This document shows positions 50,008-60,572 of a stretch of 64,000 bases of DNA, piece by piece (the first letter of the stretch is position 1; every line of letters begins with the position of its first letter). The translations under genes and the position numbers were made by a program. The notes under the pieces were generated by a model. That model saw only the letters and a program-made list of their open reading frames with translations, was not told the origin of the DNA and made no database searches. Source of the DNA: Datisca glomerata (lineage: Eukaryota; Streptophyta; Magnoliopsida; Cucurbitales; Datiscaceae); contig QANY01003987.1 in NCBI GenBank assembly GCA_003255025.1, forward strand, positions 434,001-498,000, written 5' to 3'.

Positions 50008-52558
50008 TCATGGTTCAACCTCGAGTCTTTTGCTTCCATGCTGACTATTACTAGCACTGATAGATGAAATTTCATCATCGGTGTTTGCATCTTTCTTTGT
50101 TAGTAGTGCCTTTTGCTTCCTTGGAATACACTTTGCACGCACTCCATCTATCTCTTTTCCTGCCAGTTGCAACTGTGAACCCCTGAAAAATTAGATTATA
50201 TCCATTAGGCTTCCAAGATTTGATCAAACCAAGAAGGAAAGTAATTCTCCTTAGTTACCTAAATATTGACAATGAATGTGTTTAACAAGTCAATTCTCTA
50301 GGAAGTAGGAACCAAATTTCTATTATCAAGGTAAGCCTAAAAAGAACATTTGGTTGACACAATCTGTATCAATGTTCTATTAACTAAGAGGAACTGATTA
50401 CGGGTAAGGTGAAAATGTGTTGACTTCAAGTGTGGACCGTGATGACAAGTTCAAGGAGCGGTTTATTGAATGGTGAGCATTTAAGATGAAACATTACAAT
50501 TTATACTTATATCTTATCTACGTACACCAGATCAAATACATCAAAATTTAAATTATTTAACATTAAATAGATCATGTTTAAATGAATTTAACCTTATACA
50601 CAACACATAAACTCAATGTTAGATTAAACGTAATAATCTAGACTAATGATCGTTAACATACAATATCAGAAGCTATGATATGTACCTACAATAACAATTC
50701 AACGTACAACATTTCTTTTATTTCAACGTTACGGAGACCATCATGACCCTCTCTATTGTGTGAGGAGATGAGTGAGTGATAGCTAATATCTAGCTGGCTC
50801 TTTTAAGATGTCCGTGCGAATCTTATACCCAAATACAAATCTCACACGAAAAGGATAGCAGAGAATCAAATATTTCAGATCTAGAATCCTGATAAAACTT
50901 TAAGGCAGGATACTAATATTAGACATTCTTCTGTAAATTCGATAAACACATTTGCATGAAAAGTCAAATCAGCATTCAACAACTCCATTAATGGAGGAGC
51001 TACTTACCTATCTGCATTGTAAGAAGACGACCTCTTCAGAGCTGCAGGAGCCTCGAGTTTTTGGGTCTCAATCAAGCTTCCGCTGAAATACTCCTTATCT
51101 TCCAGTCTAATCCCCGAGAAATTACCTACTTCCATCGACGTGCCAGCTTCCTTCCCAATCTGATTCGCTCCTCCGCGGGGCAACCTCGCCTTACAGTGAC
51201 CAATTAGAGAAAACCCTTGGTCCTTCACTGAGGTGGGTCCACAGTCCTTGAACGATATTGAACCACATGATATTAATTGCATCAGAACAGACGAGGCCTT
51301 CATCCTCCCACTGGGGAAATTATCGACCGTTCGATTTGAACATTCCTCGTTTCCGCTGTTTACTGAGGTTACCAGCCGTCCATCAGCTTTCAGTAGTGAT
51401 TCAAGTGTTTCGGGGCTCGAATCGGACGGTGGAGGAGAAATTTCTTCCCTGCTCAGCTCCGTACTTTGATTCTGATTCACTTCCAGTTGATTTTTCTCTT
51501 CCTGCACTTCTTTTTCTTCTTTCTCTGCTCTGATCGCTCGTCTTCTCCTTCTCTTCTCGTCCGTCTGTGTCGACGCGTTAGCGGCGAATTTTCCAGTTGA
51601 CTCGCTGCTTGACTCAGGCTTGTAGACTTTGTATTCGTTGAAGTCGACGGAGCTCCACGACTGATTTCGCCGGCGACTGGTCACTGGAAAATCCAACTCG
51701 TCTCCGGACTTTCGCATCTCCGGCGGCCTCAGAGATCTAGAAGACGCTGTTGCATGTAGTTTGCTACCTAGAGTTGGATCGAGCAGCTCCGAACCTTTGA
51801 GAACGTACTCTTTGCCGTGCGCTGGGTATATATAATCGTTGTCGGACAAATCGTGCCATACGAAACCATTCTTGTAGCTCCTGATGAATCAAAACTCAGA
51901 AAGTAAATTTTATTTGAACAATGAGGAAATAGAAAAGAGATCAGACGGATTGAACAGCACTGAGATTACCGTTTAGAAGACCATGAATACATGCTAGCCA
52001 TTCCCTTCCCTCGAAGGAGGTTCAATCGGTTAATGACATCTGTCGAGAAGCATTGAAGGAGAAATCCTTGTTTAAGTTAGTCAAAATTTGAAACACAAAT
52101 TAAGTTTCAAACAATGTACTTGTTTAAAAAATTTCCCGAAGATTTCTCCCGATCCAAACAGACATACAAATTATACAGTAAAATCAATAGAAGCTCTGTC
52201 TCGGTACCTCTGAGATAGAGTCCTTCAGAAGAGGAAAGAGAAACCTCCATGAAATGAGGCTGCTCAAGCTGACCATTTCTAGAAAGATAGTAAACAACAG
52301 AGACCTTCCTTTCGGACTTGAGCTTGGACGGTTCAGTCCAGACCATAGTCCGCTCAGGACTTGTCTCCCTGCCCTTCCAAATCTTCGGGACTTGAAACTC
52401 ATTCAGTAGTCCTCTGGAAGTGACCTCCATCTTACTCTGCAGAGAAGAACAAAGAGTAAAAGACATAAGCTAAGAACTAAAAGAATCTCTGTACAAAAAC
52501 ACTGAGAAAAAAGAAGAGAAGTAGCTCGGAATGTGCGGTGGTGAAAGTGATTTACCAT
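50008..52558 (-). CDS. SOK: SOSEKI (DUF966, DIX-like) polarity protein, 449 aa
   Basis: SOSEKI proteins polymerise through an N-terminal DIX-like domain and mark cell edges and poles at the plasma membrane. Coding exons: 52558-52556 (ATG only), 52436-52208, 52039-51970, 51880-51008 and 50182-50008 (TGA). All junctions are GT-AG and the sum, 1350 nt, is in frame. The DIX-like region (about residues 45-135) has VSVVYYLSRNGQLEQPHF, SEGLYLRDVINRLN, KGMASMYSWSSKRSY and GFVWHDL. The middle is charged and Ser-rich, with a KEKEVQEEKN coiled-coil-like stretch; then comes the conserved LMQLISCGSISFKD block, and the end carries GSQLQLAGKEIDGVR. Start choice: ATG at 52558 is directly followed by donor GTAAAT, and the acceptor TCTGCAG (52437) restores M-SKMEVTSRG. 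The alternative start is ATG at 52430 (MEVTSRG). Confidence 0.93.
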
Positions 52559-52623
52559 TGCCAGATAATTCTGATAACAGGAAGTAGCCAAGGTTGAAGC
52601 AGTGAGTGAGAGAGAGAGAATGA

Positions 52624-52633
52624 GAAATTTATA
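52624..52633 (-). promoter_or_regulatory. Candidate TATA box of SOSEKI gene
   Basis: Minus strand TATAAATTTC, 66 bases upstream of the proposed ATG (52558), followed by CT-rich sequence usual at plant start sites. Transcription would begin near 52600 and give a leader of about 40 bases before the ATG. Confidence 0.6.
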
Positions 52634-52640
52634 GAGAGAG

Positions 52641-52665
52641 GGGGGGGGGGGNNNNGGGGGGGGGG
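52641..52665. repeat. Poly-G run with four undetermined bases
   Basis: About 20 G surround NNNN at 52652-52655, just upstream of the candidate TATA box. The true length is unknown. It is probably a collapsed homopolymer in a GA/G-rich promoter tract. Confidence 0.85.
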
Positions 52666-55600
52666 ACAGAAGAAGAGTGTGAATGAGAGAGAAGTGGAGG
52701 TTGAAGAAGGGAACGAGAGGGGTGGGAAGAGAAAAATTCAAAATAGGGATGCTGCAGACAACAGCTAAACAACAAAACAAGGCCGTTTTTATTTTCAGTA
52801 CTCGCCGCCTCCTCTTTACACAGTAAGTAAGAGTTAGACTTCCCCTATTATTATTATTTGTTTTAATTTCTGTAGCTTTTCCAGTTCAAAACTCTGTCGT
52901 TTTTCACTCTCATCAGTCTCTTCGCGTTTACTTGTATTCCATTATCCTACACTAGTTATTTATTTAAATCCCAATAAAACAAAGCAATTAGAGGAATTTT
53001 TTATATTTTTTATTTTTGCAATGTAACAATGTACTCTCATCCATGCAATCATATTAATAAATAGTTCACGGGATTTAGAATATTAAGTAATTATTTATAG
53101 TTAGATTATTAATCATTTATTTTCGTATTAAAAATAAGAGAAAAAAGCAAAAGACAAAACTATACTCCAATTGCTGAATAAACAATATTGAGCTAAATTA
53201 ATTAAAAATATTTGATATTATGCTTGCAAGTTCAAAGTAACAGGGGCGGTTTCTTTGATAGTATATTACACCTCCCAAAGCATGATTTTCTTTTAGCTAA
53301 TAATTGTGGAGTACGTACCTTAGTTCGGCTTTGAATCACTCTTATATTTAAACGAGTTTATATGTCGTTCTAATGAGTTGTTCGATTTGATTTAAACGGT
53401 TCAAATTTCATCGTTTAAAAAAATTAAGTTTAAAAATAATTTTTTTATCTTTTTGTTTTTCACTTACGGAAAATTTTGACTATCTAAAGCAAATTGACCG
53501 GCCTAAATCTACTAACTTCTTGACAGTTAGCGGTGAATTCAAATCTTATTATATCATCAGCATGGGTACTACTATAGTATCAAAATCAAATGACTCTCAT
53601 CTCTTATAGACCCTACAAGAGTCATTTGATCCCGATATGTTTTATTAAAAATTAAAATGATCACATTTTTAAGTATGATTTAACGAATATCACATATAGT
53701 ATTAATGTAAGTTAATACGGATTTTTTATATAAAAAAATATTCTCAAACTCGTCTTAAATATAAATATAGTTTGTAACACATATTAATAAAAACCTATGT
53801 CCCCAAAGTGAGACATTTAATTAGTAGTTGAAAAATATAAAGAGAATGAGTAGGAATTAAAAAATAATAATAAAAAGGATGAGAGAGATTTGATTTTGGC
53901 ACATCAGCTTTCAAGCTCAAGACTTTACATGCCTTTTAGCAATTAATTAATATCTTTTTACTAAACCTAAAAGATATTTTTCTCAGATTCAAAATTTTTC
54001 ATAGAAAATTCAAAATCAGTAGAAATGCGTTGACCAAATGCTCTTTAATGTCCCACCTATCTTTGACCAGAAACCTCCCCTATTACGTTACCTTCTTTCT
54101 TTCCGCAGGTTTTTCTAGAGTAAACTCATAGTCGTACAGTGGGTGGGCTCCATTTCCACGTGGAATAGTATTATTATTTGTTATTCTATGCCTCCGTCCA
54201 TCGAATTCGAGACTAATGAATGTTTTACTAATTAAAATTAGGTACGTGTACGGCTGAGATGAAAGGGATCGGGAAGGATAGTGCCGAAGTGTAAATTAGG
54301 TGAGGGTCCTATTATTCTCGAACAGATCATACGGTCGTCGTTTTGTGGATGATGTGGTGAACGAATGAGTGCATGAGAGTTAGGAAACAGAATGGCCTCT
54401 ACCCAATACCATTACTACAGGCGACAAAAATGATTCTTAGTTATATATATATAAATTGCCAAAAACAACAAGTTATGGATAATTTTTTTTGTCATTTATT
54501 CTATAAATCTTAAAAATTTTAACTAAAAGATTAATTTCATTGAGGGTGAGAACTACCGGTCCAATGAGTTTTTTTTCACGCAAAGCAATCACGAACTGTA
54601 ATTAACTTTGCTTAATTCAAAGTAATGTATGATTAATTCAAATTGTACATTCTTATTGTTGTTGTTGACAGACTAACTAGATATGTTGTAGATTTTTCTC
54701 ATTGTATTTCAATTCTTGAGATTTTTTGTTTCTCAAACCCACGGCCGTTTTGAATTACTTCATTTTCAGTCAATTTAATTGTCGTTTTAAAGTTTTTTTA
54801 TATAATTATGCTTGTGTATTAAATCCGTTAAATTTTGCATTTTTTCACAACATTTCACATTATTCCTTAATAACCTATGTGAAACTGTTGTCTAAAATTT
54901 CAATATGCACTTTTTGTGGCTAAGGGTGGCCTATCGCTCCCCAATTTCTTTTGAATGCCATTATTATAGTATAATTATTATTTTGATTTTTTATGAAGTC
55001 AATTTACAACATGTATACGCCATTTTTATTTATATTATTTGTAAATAACAATCATTTGGGGATATGAGGCCCTGACAATCCAAAGACATCCTGTGGACTA
55101 ACTAACATAGACTAGCATGGTTCCTTAGCTTTATCTTTAAATGTTCCTTCCTTACTTAGTTAGCATGCTATCAAAAGTTGCTCACTAGGGATAATGTTGT
55201 TAAATAGAATTATTGTTTGAAGATGGGGTGCGTAAAAATTAACCGAACCGATAAAAAGTAATTGAATCTGACTGGTCAATTCTTTTATTTCATCGTTCGT
55301 TCAATTTGACTAATTCAAAAACTATAAATTTAAATTGATTATTTTTTCTCTGAAATAATAATTGGTTCGAGCCGGTTATAACCATGAAAATATATATTTT
55401 AATATTATATATATGTGTGTATATATACCATCAAAATTCTAAATAATATTTTAATATATAACAAACTCTAAATAATCGAACCTATCACAACAAACTGAAC
55501 TGAAACAATTATTTTTCAGTTTTGTTTTGTTCGTTTCTTATATACTCACATATTCGATTCGGTTACTTAAATAATCTGTGAATTCGGTTCGATTATAAAA

Positions 55601-56484
55601 ATAACCTACTAACCAACTAAAGCAAACCATATACATCACTACGAGGAAGAGTTGTGTCTTTTGCCCCAATGCGTGAAGACAGTGCAACACCTATTTTGTA
55701 CTTGCCCCACAACTAGGGGCGTTATTTTATGTTTAGCTACTCAAATGTGACTTGTTTTTTGGTGAACATACTCGGGAGGGCTTTCAATGACTGCCATGGA
55801 CAATTGCTTTGAAGGGCGTAGAATAAAATATTGCTAACTTGCTTTTCATAATGTTTGTCTATAATGTGTGGTTTGAAAAAAATATAAGGGTTTTTCACAC
55901 AAATAATACACAGATTTATAGTGTTTCACCCGATACTTATGTTATATTATATTCACTTCCTGACTTAGTCATTAAGTGAAGTGACAAGACTTGGATGGAG
56001 CTCTTATTGTCTGCCAATGATTTGAAGGTTATAACTTGATAGAATTAGGATGAGATTATGTCATATTAAAAATGAGTCTATTTTCCAATACGACTACTTT
56101 GGGAGTTGTAGATCGTCGCCTTCCCTCCTCAAATGGGAACCTAGTTCTAAAAATCCCCTGGGGATGTGGTTGAATGGTGTCTTATGTCTTGTTGACACGA
56201 CTCAATCTGATCTGTCTTGATATTGTGGTCAATACGTTTGACGAGTTTAAATGGACTAGATGTTTTTTTTAGCTAGTTAATATAATTAATTGAGGCAATT
56301 GTATTTAATTAAGATCTATTTAACTTATCAAGAGATCAATTACATGCTATCTTAACTGTTATCGTATTACTCTGATTAAACGACTCTCAGAAATCTTGTC
56401 AAAATCCTTGCACAAATATAGTAGATTGTTAGGAAAATGTGAGAGAAATGATGGGGTAGAATCTAGAATAAAAGTTAAAGGTCT

Positions 56485-56537
56485 AATAGTCCAAAAAAGC
56501 GGTGAAATAGTCCAAAAAGGCGGTGAAATAGTCCAAA
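56485..56537. repeat. 21-bp tandem repeat, about 2.5 units
   Basis: AATAGTCCAAAAAAGCGGTGA, then the same with one change, then AATAGTCCAAA. Adjacent units indicate recent slippage or duplication. Confidence 0.9.
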
Positions 56538-57239
56538 GTGTGAAGACTATTACGAATGTGTTCAGATAGGAGTATGCATGTGGCGAAGTCTACGTGCATT
56601 GACCCATGAAAGGCCACGACCAACCATTACAAATATCTGTCCTTTTAACGATCAAACCCAAGTTGAACATAGCTAATTAATAGTTAAGACGGACTGTTAC
56701 CTTCGTGTAAGACATGCATTAAGTCTGACCACAACTCCATCAAATACATATCAGTTCATAGATATGGATTCAGTTTCAGATTTGACATCTGGATCATCTC
56801 ATAATATTATATATGTTGATATCAAATTTCTTAAGAACATAAATAAATTTTTTTGGGAAGAATATAAATAACTTGGGGCTTGGGGGTAATAGAGTTTTTT
56901 TTTCCTTATAACCAAGGGGAGAGGTTATGCCCGGCCCTCCGTTTATTAAAAAAAAATAGACTGTTCAGATTAATTCATCACGAAAGTTGAGAAAAAGCAT
57001 CTTAAACATGTTTTTTATTTTTTTAAAAAATTATTTATTTTTATGAGTTTAGTTAGATCTCAGGTGAGTCATACTTTTTTAGAACAAAAATAATATGTGA
57101 ACATAACTTTAAGAGGGTCCGTCTCTTATGTATGTTAGGTTGACCAGCACCACATGACACATTAAGAGAATTTGATTTCTTTTCTCCAAATTTTTTCTAG
57201 AAATCACAATAAGAGAATTTGATATCTTTTCTCCAAACT

Positions 57240-57470
57240 TATTCTGAAAACTCAGAAAAAAAAGTCCAAGAAAGATAGAAAGAAAAACCCATCCCATTAA
57301 CCATGTGAACAGAGTAAGAAAAACTCAGAAAAATCTCAGAAAAACTATAAACAAAAACTCAGAAAAACCAAGAGTATAAACTTAGAAAAAATCTGAAGCT
57401 ATGAACATGAACAATATGAACGAAAAACTTAGACAAACCGTGATGAACCACTTAGGAAAACTCAGAAAAT
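57240..57470. repeat. Minisatellite of AAAACTCAGAAAAA units
   Basis: ACTCAGAAAAA or close variants occur repeatedly at irregular spacing (57250, 57325, 57340, 57358 and others) in an A-rich tract. It is non-coding. Confidence 0.7.
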
Positions 57471-57607
57471 ATTGAAGCTCACTGTATTGAGCTCGATATT
57501 CCATGCACGTGTTCTCGTAAGTGTGCATGGTACACTGCATGGAAAGCTATTCATTCAAAGAACCAATCACTGAAGGACATGCGATCTAAGCAATGCCCTT
57601 GCCCGCG

Positions 57608-58414
57608 TGGACGTGAGAGGCAGAGTAGAAAGCTTTTGGGAGAGGAAACAAAGACGAATCCAATCGGGTGACAGATCTCAACTTCAATTCTTTCTCAAAT
57701 CTAGTTTTTTCTTCTCTTTTCCTCTATGTTCATAAATATTATTAGGATATTTTCTTATTCTAGTATGTTCTAATTTTTTTTATCTAGGGCTACGATGTAG
57801 TCAAACCATTATTTTTCATTTAATTTAATCTATGTTTATTCAGTATTATTGAGTGTTATAATCTGTTCTTAATGTTTGTGATTGTCTGGTCAACTATTGC
57901 ATGATTTTAGATTTAATTCTGAGACTGAGAAGTGATGATTGAAGTTATTCGTTCTTTGTTTATAATACCATTCGAATTTCATAAGTTAGCGATAATTATG
58001 AATCTAGTGTAGCAACTATAATTTATTGTGCTTAATGAGTTTCATTATATTAAATCTTGACAGAGATATATGATTCATATTTTTTATTCATTATTATCGA
58101 TACTTGAGAAAAATTGATAATTATATTAGAGAAATTCGTTATCAATGTTTTGAATAAACGTTAATTAATTGTTGGAGTTTAAAGCATATTTGGTTTGGTG
58201 AAATCGAAAATCGTAGAGCTTTTAACTAAAATCAAATATTTATCGTTTTAGTTTTATTAAAAAATCCCAACTTTTCATTATTCTCGATTAGAATTAAAGT
58301 TTAGTTAATTTTAATTATTAATATCAATCAGTCATTTGGACGATACTTTATTTTTATAGCAATTTATTAATTGACGACGATAGTGTACACTTGCACTATA
58401 AAAAATTTGCAACA
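57608..58414 (+). repeat. Athila-type LTR (solo LTR or fragment)
   Basis: Collinear over about 800 bases with the LTR at 29471-30391. Shared words include AGTATTATTGAGTGTTATAAT, ATTGACGACGATAGTGTACAC-like sequence and TTGCACT near the end. No primer-binding site, gag or target duplication flanks it (GCG before, ATATC after), so it is a solo LTR with lost duplications or a truncated piece. Confidence 0.85.
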
Positions 58415-58439
58415 ATATCTGTGTTTATAAATACACACA

Positions 58440-59620
58440 GTTTTGGTTAGCTAAATGAGTGAGTTTCAAATATTTATATATGGGTGTGAGTTTTAATTGG
58501 GTGAATAACTTTCTACTCATTATATATGGGTAAGGGTAGGGTAATACCTAATCCCCATTAAGTACCCACAAAATTTATTACTATTTTCTTTCTTTTCCAA
58601 AATAAGAAATATATAATAAAAATTGAGATGTAATTCTATTTCCACTCATGATTATCAATTGAATTCCATCAATTTTAAATTTTATAATCGAACTAAACCG
58701 AATCATGAATGGAATAGCCAAACTAAAATTTGTCAATTTTATGATCGAATTGAACCATAATTCATGAATTTAACAATCGAATACCACTAACATTCATCAA
58801 TTTTATAATCAAACGGAAATGAATTAATTTTTTTTCTTATAACGGAACTAAAATGAATCGTCAATTTTCTAATTGAACAAGCAAACTAAAATTCATCAAT
58901 TTTGTGACTAAACCAAACTGAGTCGTCAATTTTATAATCAAATAATTGATACTATAATTGTTCAATTTTATAATCGAACCAAATTATAATTCATTGGTTT
59001 TATCATCAAACCAAAATTTATGAATTATAGTCAAGTCAAACTAAAGTTTATCAATTTAACATTTACAATAAAAACAAGCTGGATCGTTAATTTTATAATC
59101 GAATAACCAAACTAAAGTTTACTAATTTTACAATCGAACCAAATTGGATCGTCAATTTTATAATCGAGTAATCTTACAACTGAACTAATTGAATAATCAA
59201 TTCTATAATCGAATAACCAAACTAAAATTCATCAATTCTGTTAGGTTTATGAAAAAATAACAATTTTGTCGACTCGATTTCTAGTTTAAGCTATTTATGA
59301 TGGAATTTTTTGTTCAACCTTTCAATTTGGAGAGAGATAAATGTTGATCTCCATCGTAATAGTTGAAAGAAGATAGAGAAGTAATGATAAAAATATAATT
59401 GTTCTAAATAGAGAAAAAAAGGAAAAATAAAGAATAGTCTTGTAGTTTCAAAAAGAAAAAGAAAAAAATAGGTGAGTATCCATTGGGTACCAATGTCTTA
59501 GTGTATATTATCCACACCCACCCATATATATTTAACATATGTATAGATTGGGTATGAGACGGGTATTAAAAATTTAACATGAATATTAAGTGAATAAACT
59601 CATACCCAACCAAAACATGC
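58440..59620. repeat. Possible MITE with internal tandem repeats
   Basis: The left end (GTTTTGGTTAGC, 58440) and right end (AACCAAAAC, 59610-59618) are short inverted repeats. Subterminal TATATATGGGT/GGGTAAGGGTAGGG and CACCCACCCATATATA are also inverted. The interior (58650-59250) is made of drifting 30-60-bp units of TCAATTTTATAATCGAA and AACCAAACTAAAATT. No ORF. A target duplication was not recognised. Confidence 0.45.
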
Positions 59621-59682
59621 CTATTGAGGATGTTACTTTATGAGCTATTTGTTCCTAGGAAGAAGAAGGCAAAAGTTGTGGC

Positions 59683-60564
59683 TAGAGGTGGCAACCGGGC
59701 TGGCCCGTTAATGCTCGGCGGGGCCGGTTCATGGGTAGGTTCCGGGCTTTTTCAGATGGTTCACAAGCTGATTCCAATCCGGACCGAAAAACGGGCCGAT
59801 CCCAGTTAAATAACTGGACCGGTCTGTTTCCCTTCCTATAAATGTGTTGTAATTCTAAAAAATATAAACGGGGAGAGTTGAACATTAGTGGAGAGTAAAT
59901 GAAATATCTGGATTAGCACTAAGCTATATGAAAATCATGTTACTTTCTTATAATTATTTTATTTTATTACTTAAAAATCTCAATAGAAAAACTTGTAGTA
60001 ATAAGTAAAATAATTGTCTTATTTATTAAATTCATAACTTGTGATATTTTTAAAATCTAAAAATATAATAAATATTAACAACTAATTTATAGTTCATGTT
60101 CATTAACAAAATAAAAAATACTAGGAATACTAAACCAATTTTTTTTAAAGTTTTCTTGAACCATATTTTTTATTGAATAAAGTATTTATTTCAACGAAAA
60201 ATATTATTTTGTATTGAATTAAAATACGTTTATCTCAAAAGTATATTATATGCAGTTTTGATAAAATGTGTTAAAAGACAATATGAAAATATTGTAAACA
60301 ATATGTTAACAAACCTTGTCATGGTCTATTGGTAAGAAATGTGATTTATAATGGAAGAGTTAAGGGTTCAAATTTCAAGACACGTATAATTATTTAAATT
60401 TTTAGATAAAAAAGTGGATTCACAGGCTAAACCATAGGTCTTAAGTGCAAGGCCCGTGCCTTAATCAGCCTGGTACTGTTTAGTACCGAGCCAGGCTGGA
60501 CCTGGATTATAACTCGCCGGTTCACCTGATTTCACAGACTGAACCGGCCCACTTGCCACTTCTA
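59683..60564. mobile_element. Non-autonomous hAT-type transposon (882 bp)
   Basis: Terminal inverted repeats TAGAGGTGGCAACCGGGC (left) and, read inward from the right, TAGAAGTGGCAAGTGGGC. It is flanked by an 8-bp target duplication GTTGTGGC / GCTGTGGC with one mismatch (59675-59682, 60565-60572). GC-rich CCGG-containing subterminal parts surround an AT-rich core without a transposase ORF. It splits a copia coding region: the codons before and after it join into continuous copia-like sequence. Confidence 0.9.
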
Positions 60565-60572
60565 GCTGTGGC

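Larger units (their letters stand above)
52666..57607. other. AT-rich intergenic region
   Basis: No gene is supported. The SOSEKI promoter occupies the left end. 55230-55620 has AACCGAACCGA near its left edge and TTCGGTTCGATTATA near its right edge, which could be a degenerate inverted-repeat element. A 21-bp tandem repeat is at 56485-56537 and an A-rich minisatellite at 57240-57470. The only ORFs are short and low-complexity. Confidence 0.65.

Noticed and set aside
51233..51533. Plus-strand ORFs inside the SOSEKI exon
   Set aside because: Antisense shadows of a well supported coding exon.
52403..52780. 125-codon minus-strand ORF running through the SOSEKI leader
   Set aside because: It contains the Ns and the CT/G-rich promoter tract, and reads a different frame across the first intron.
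59624..59885. ORFs on both strands at the left end of the hAT element
   Set aside because: They span the copia/hAT boundary and the GC-rich terminal repeat; no domain is present.
60310..60385. A true tRNA gene
   Set aside because: Only A- and B-box-like words are seen. I could not form a full cloverleaf, so it is kept as a finding and not a feature.
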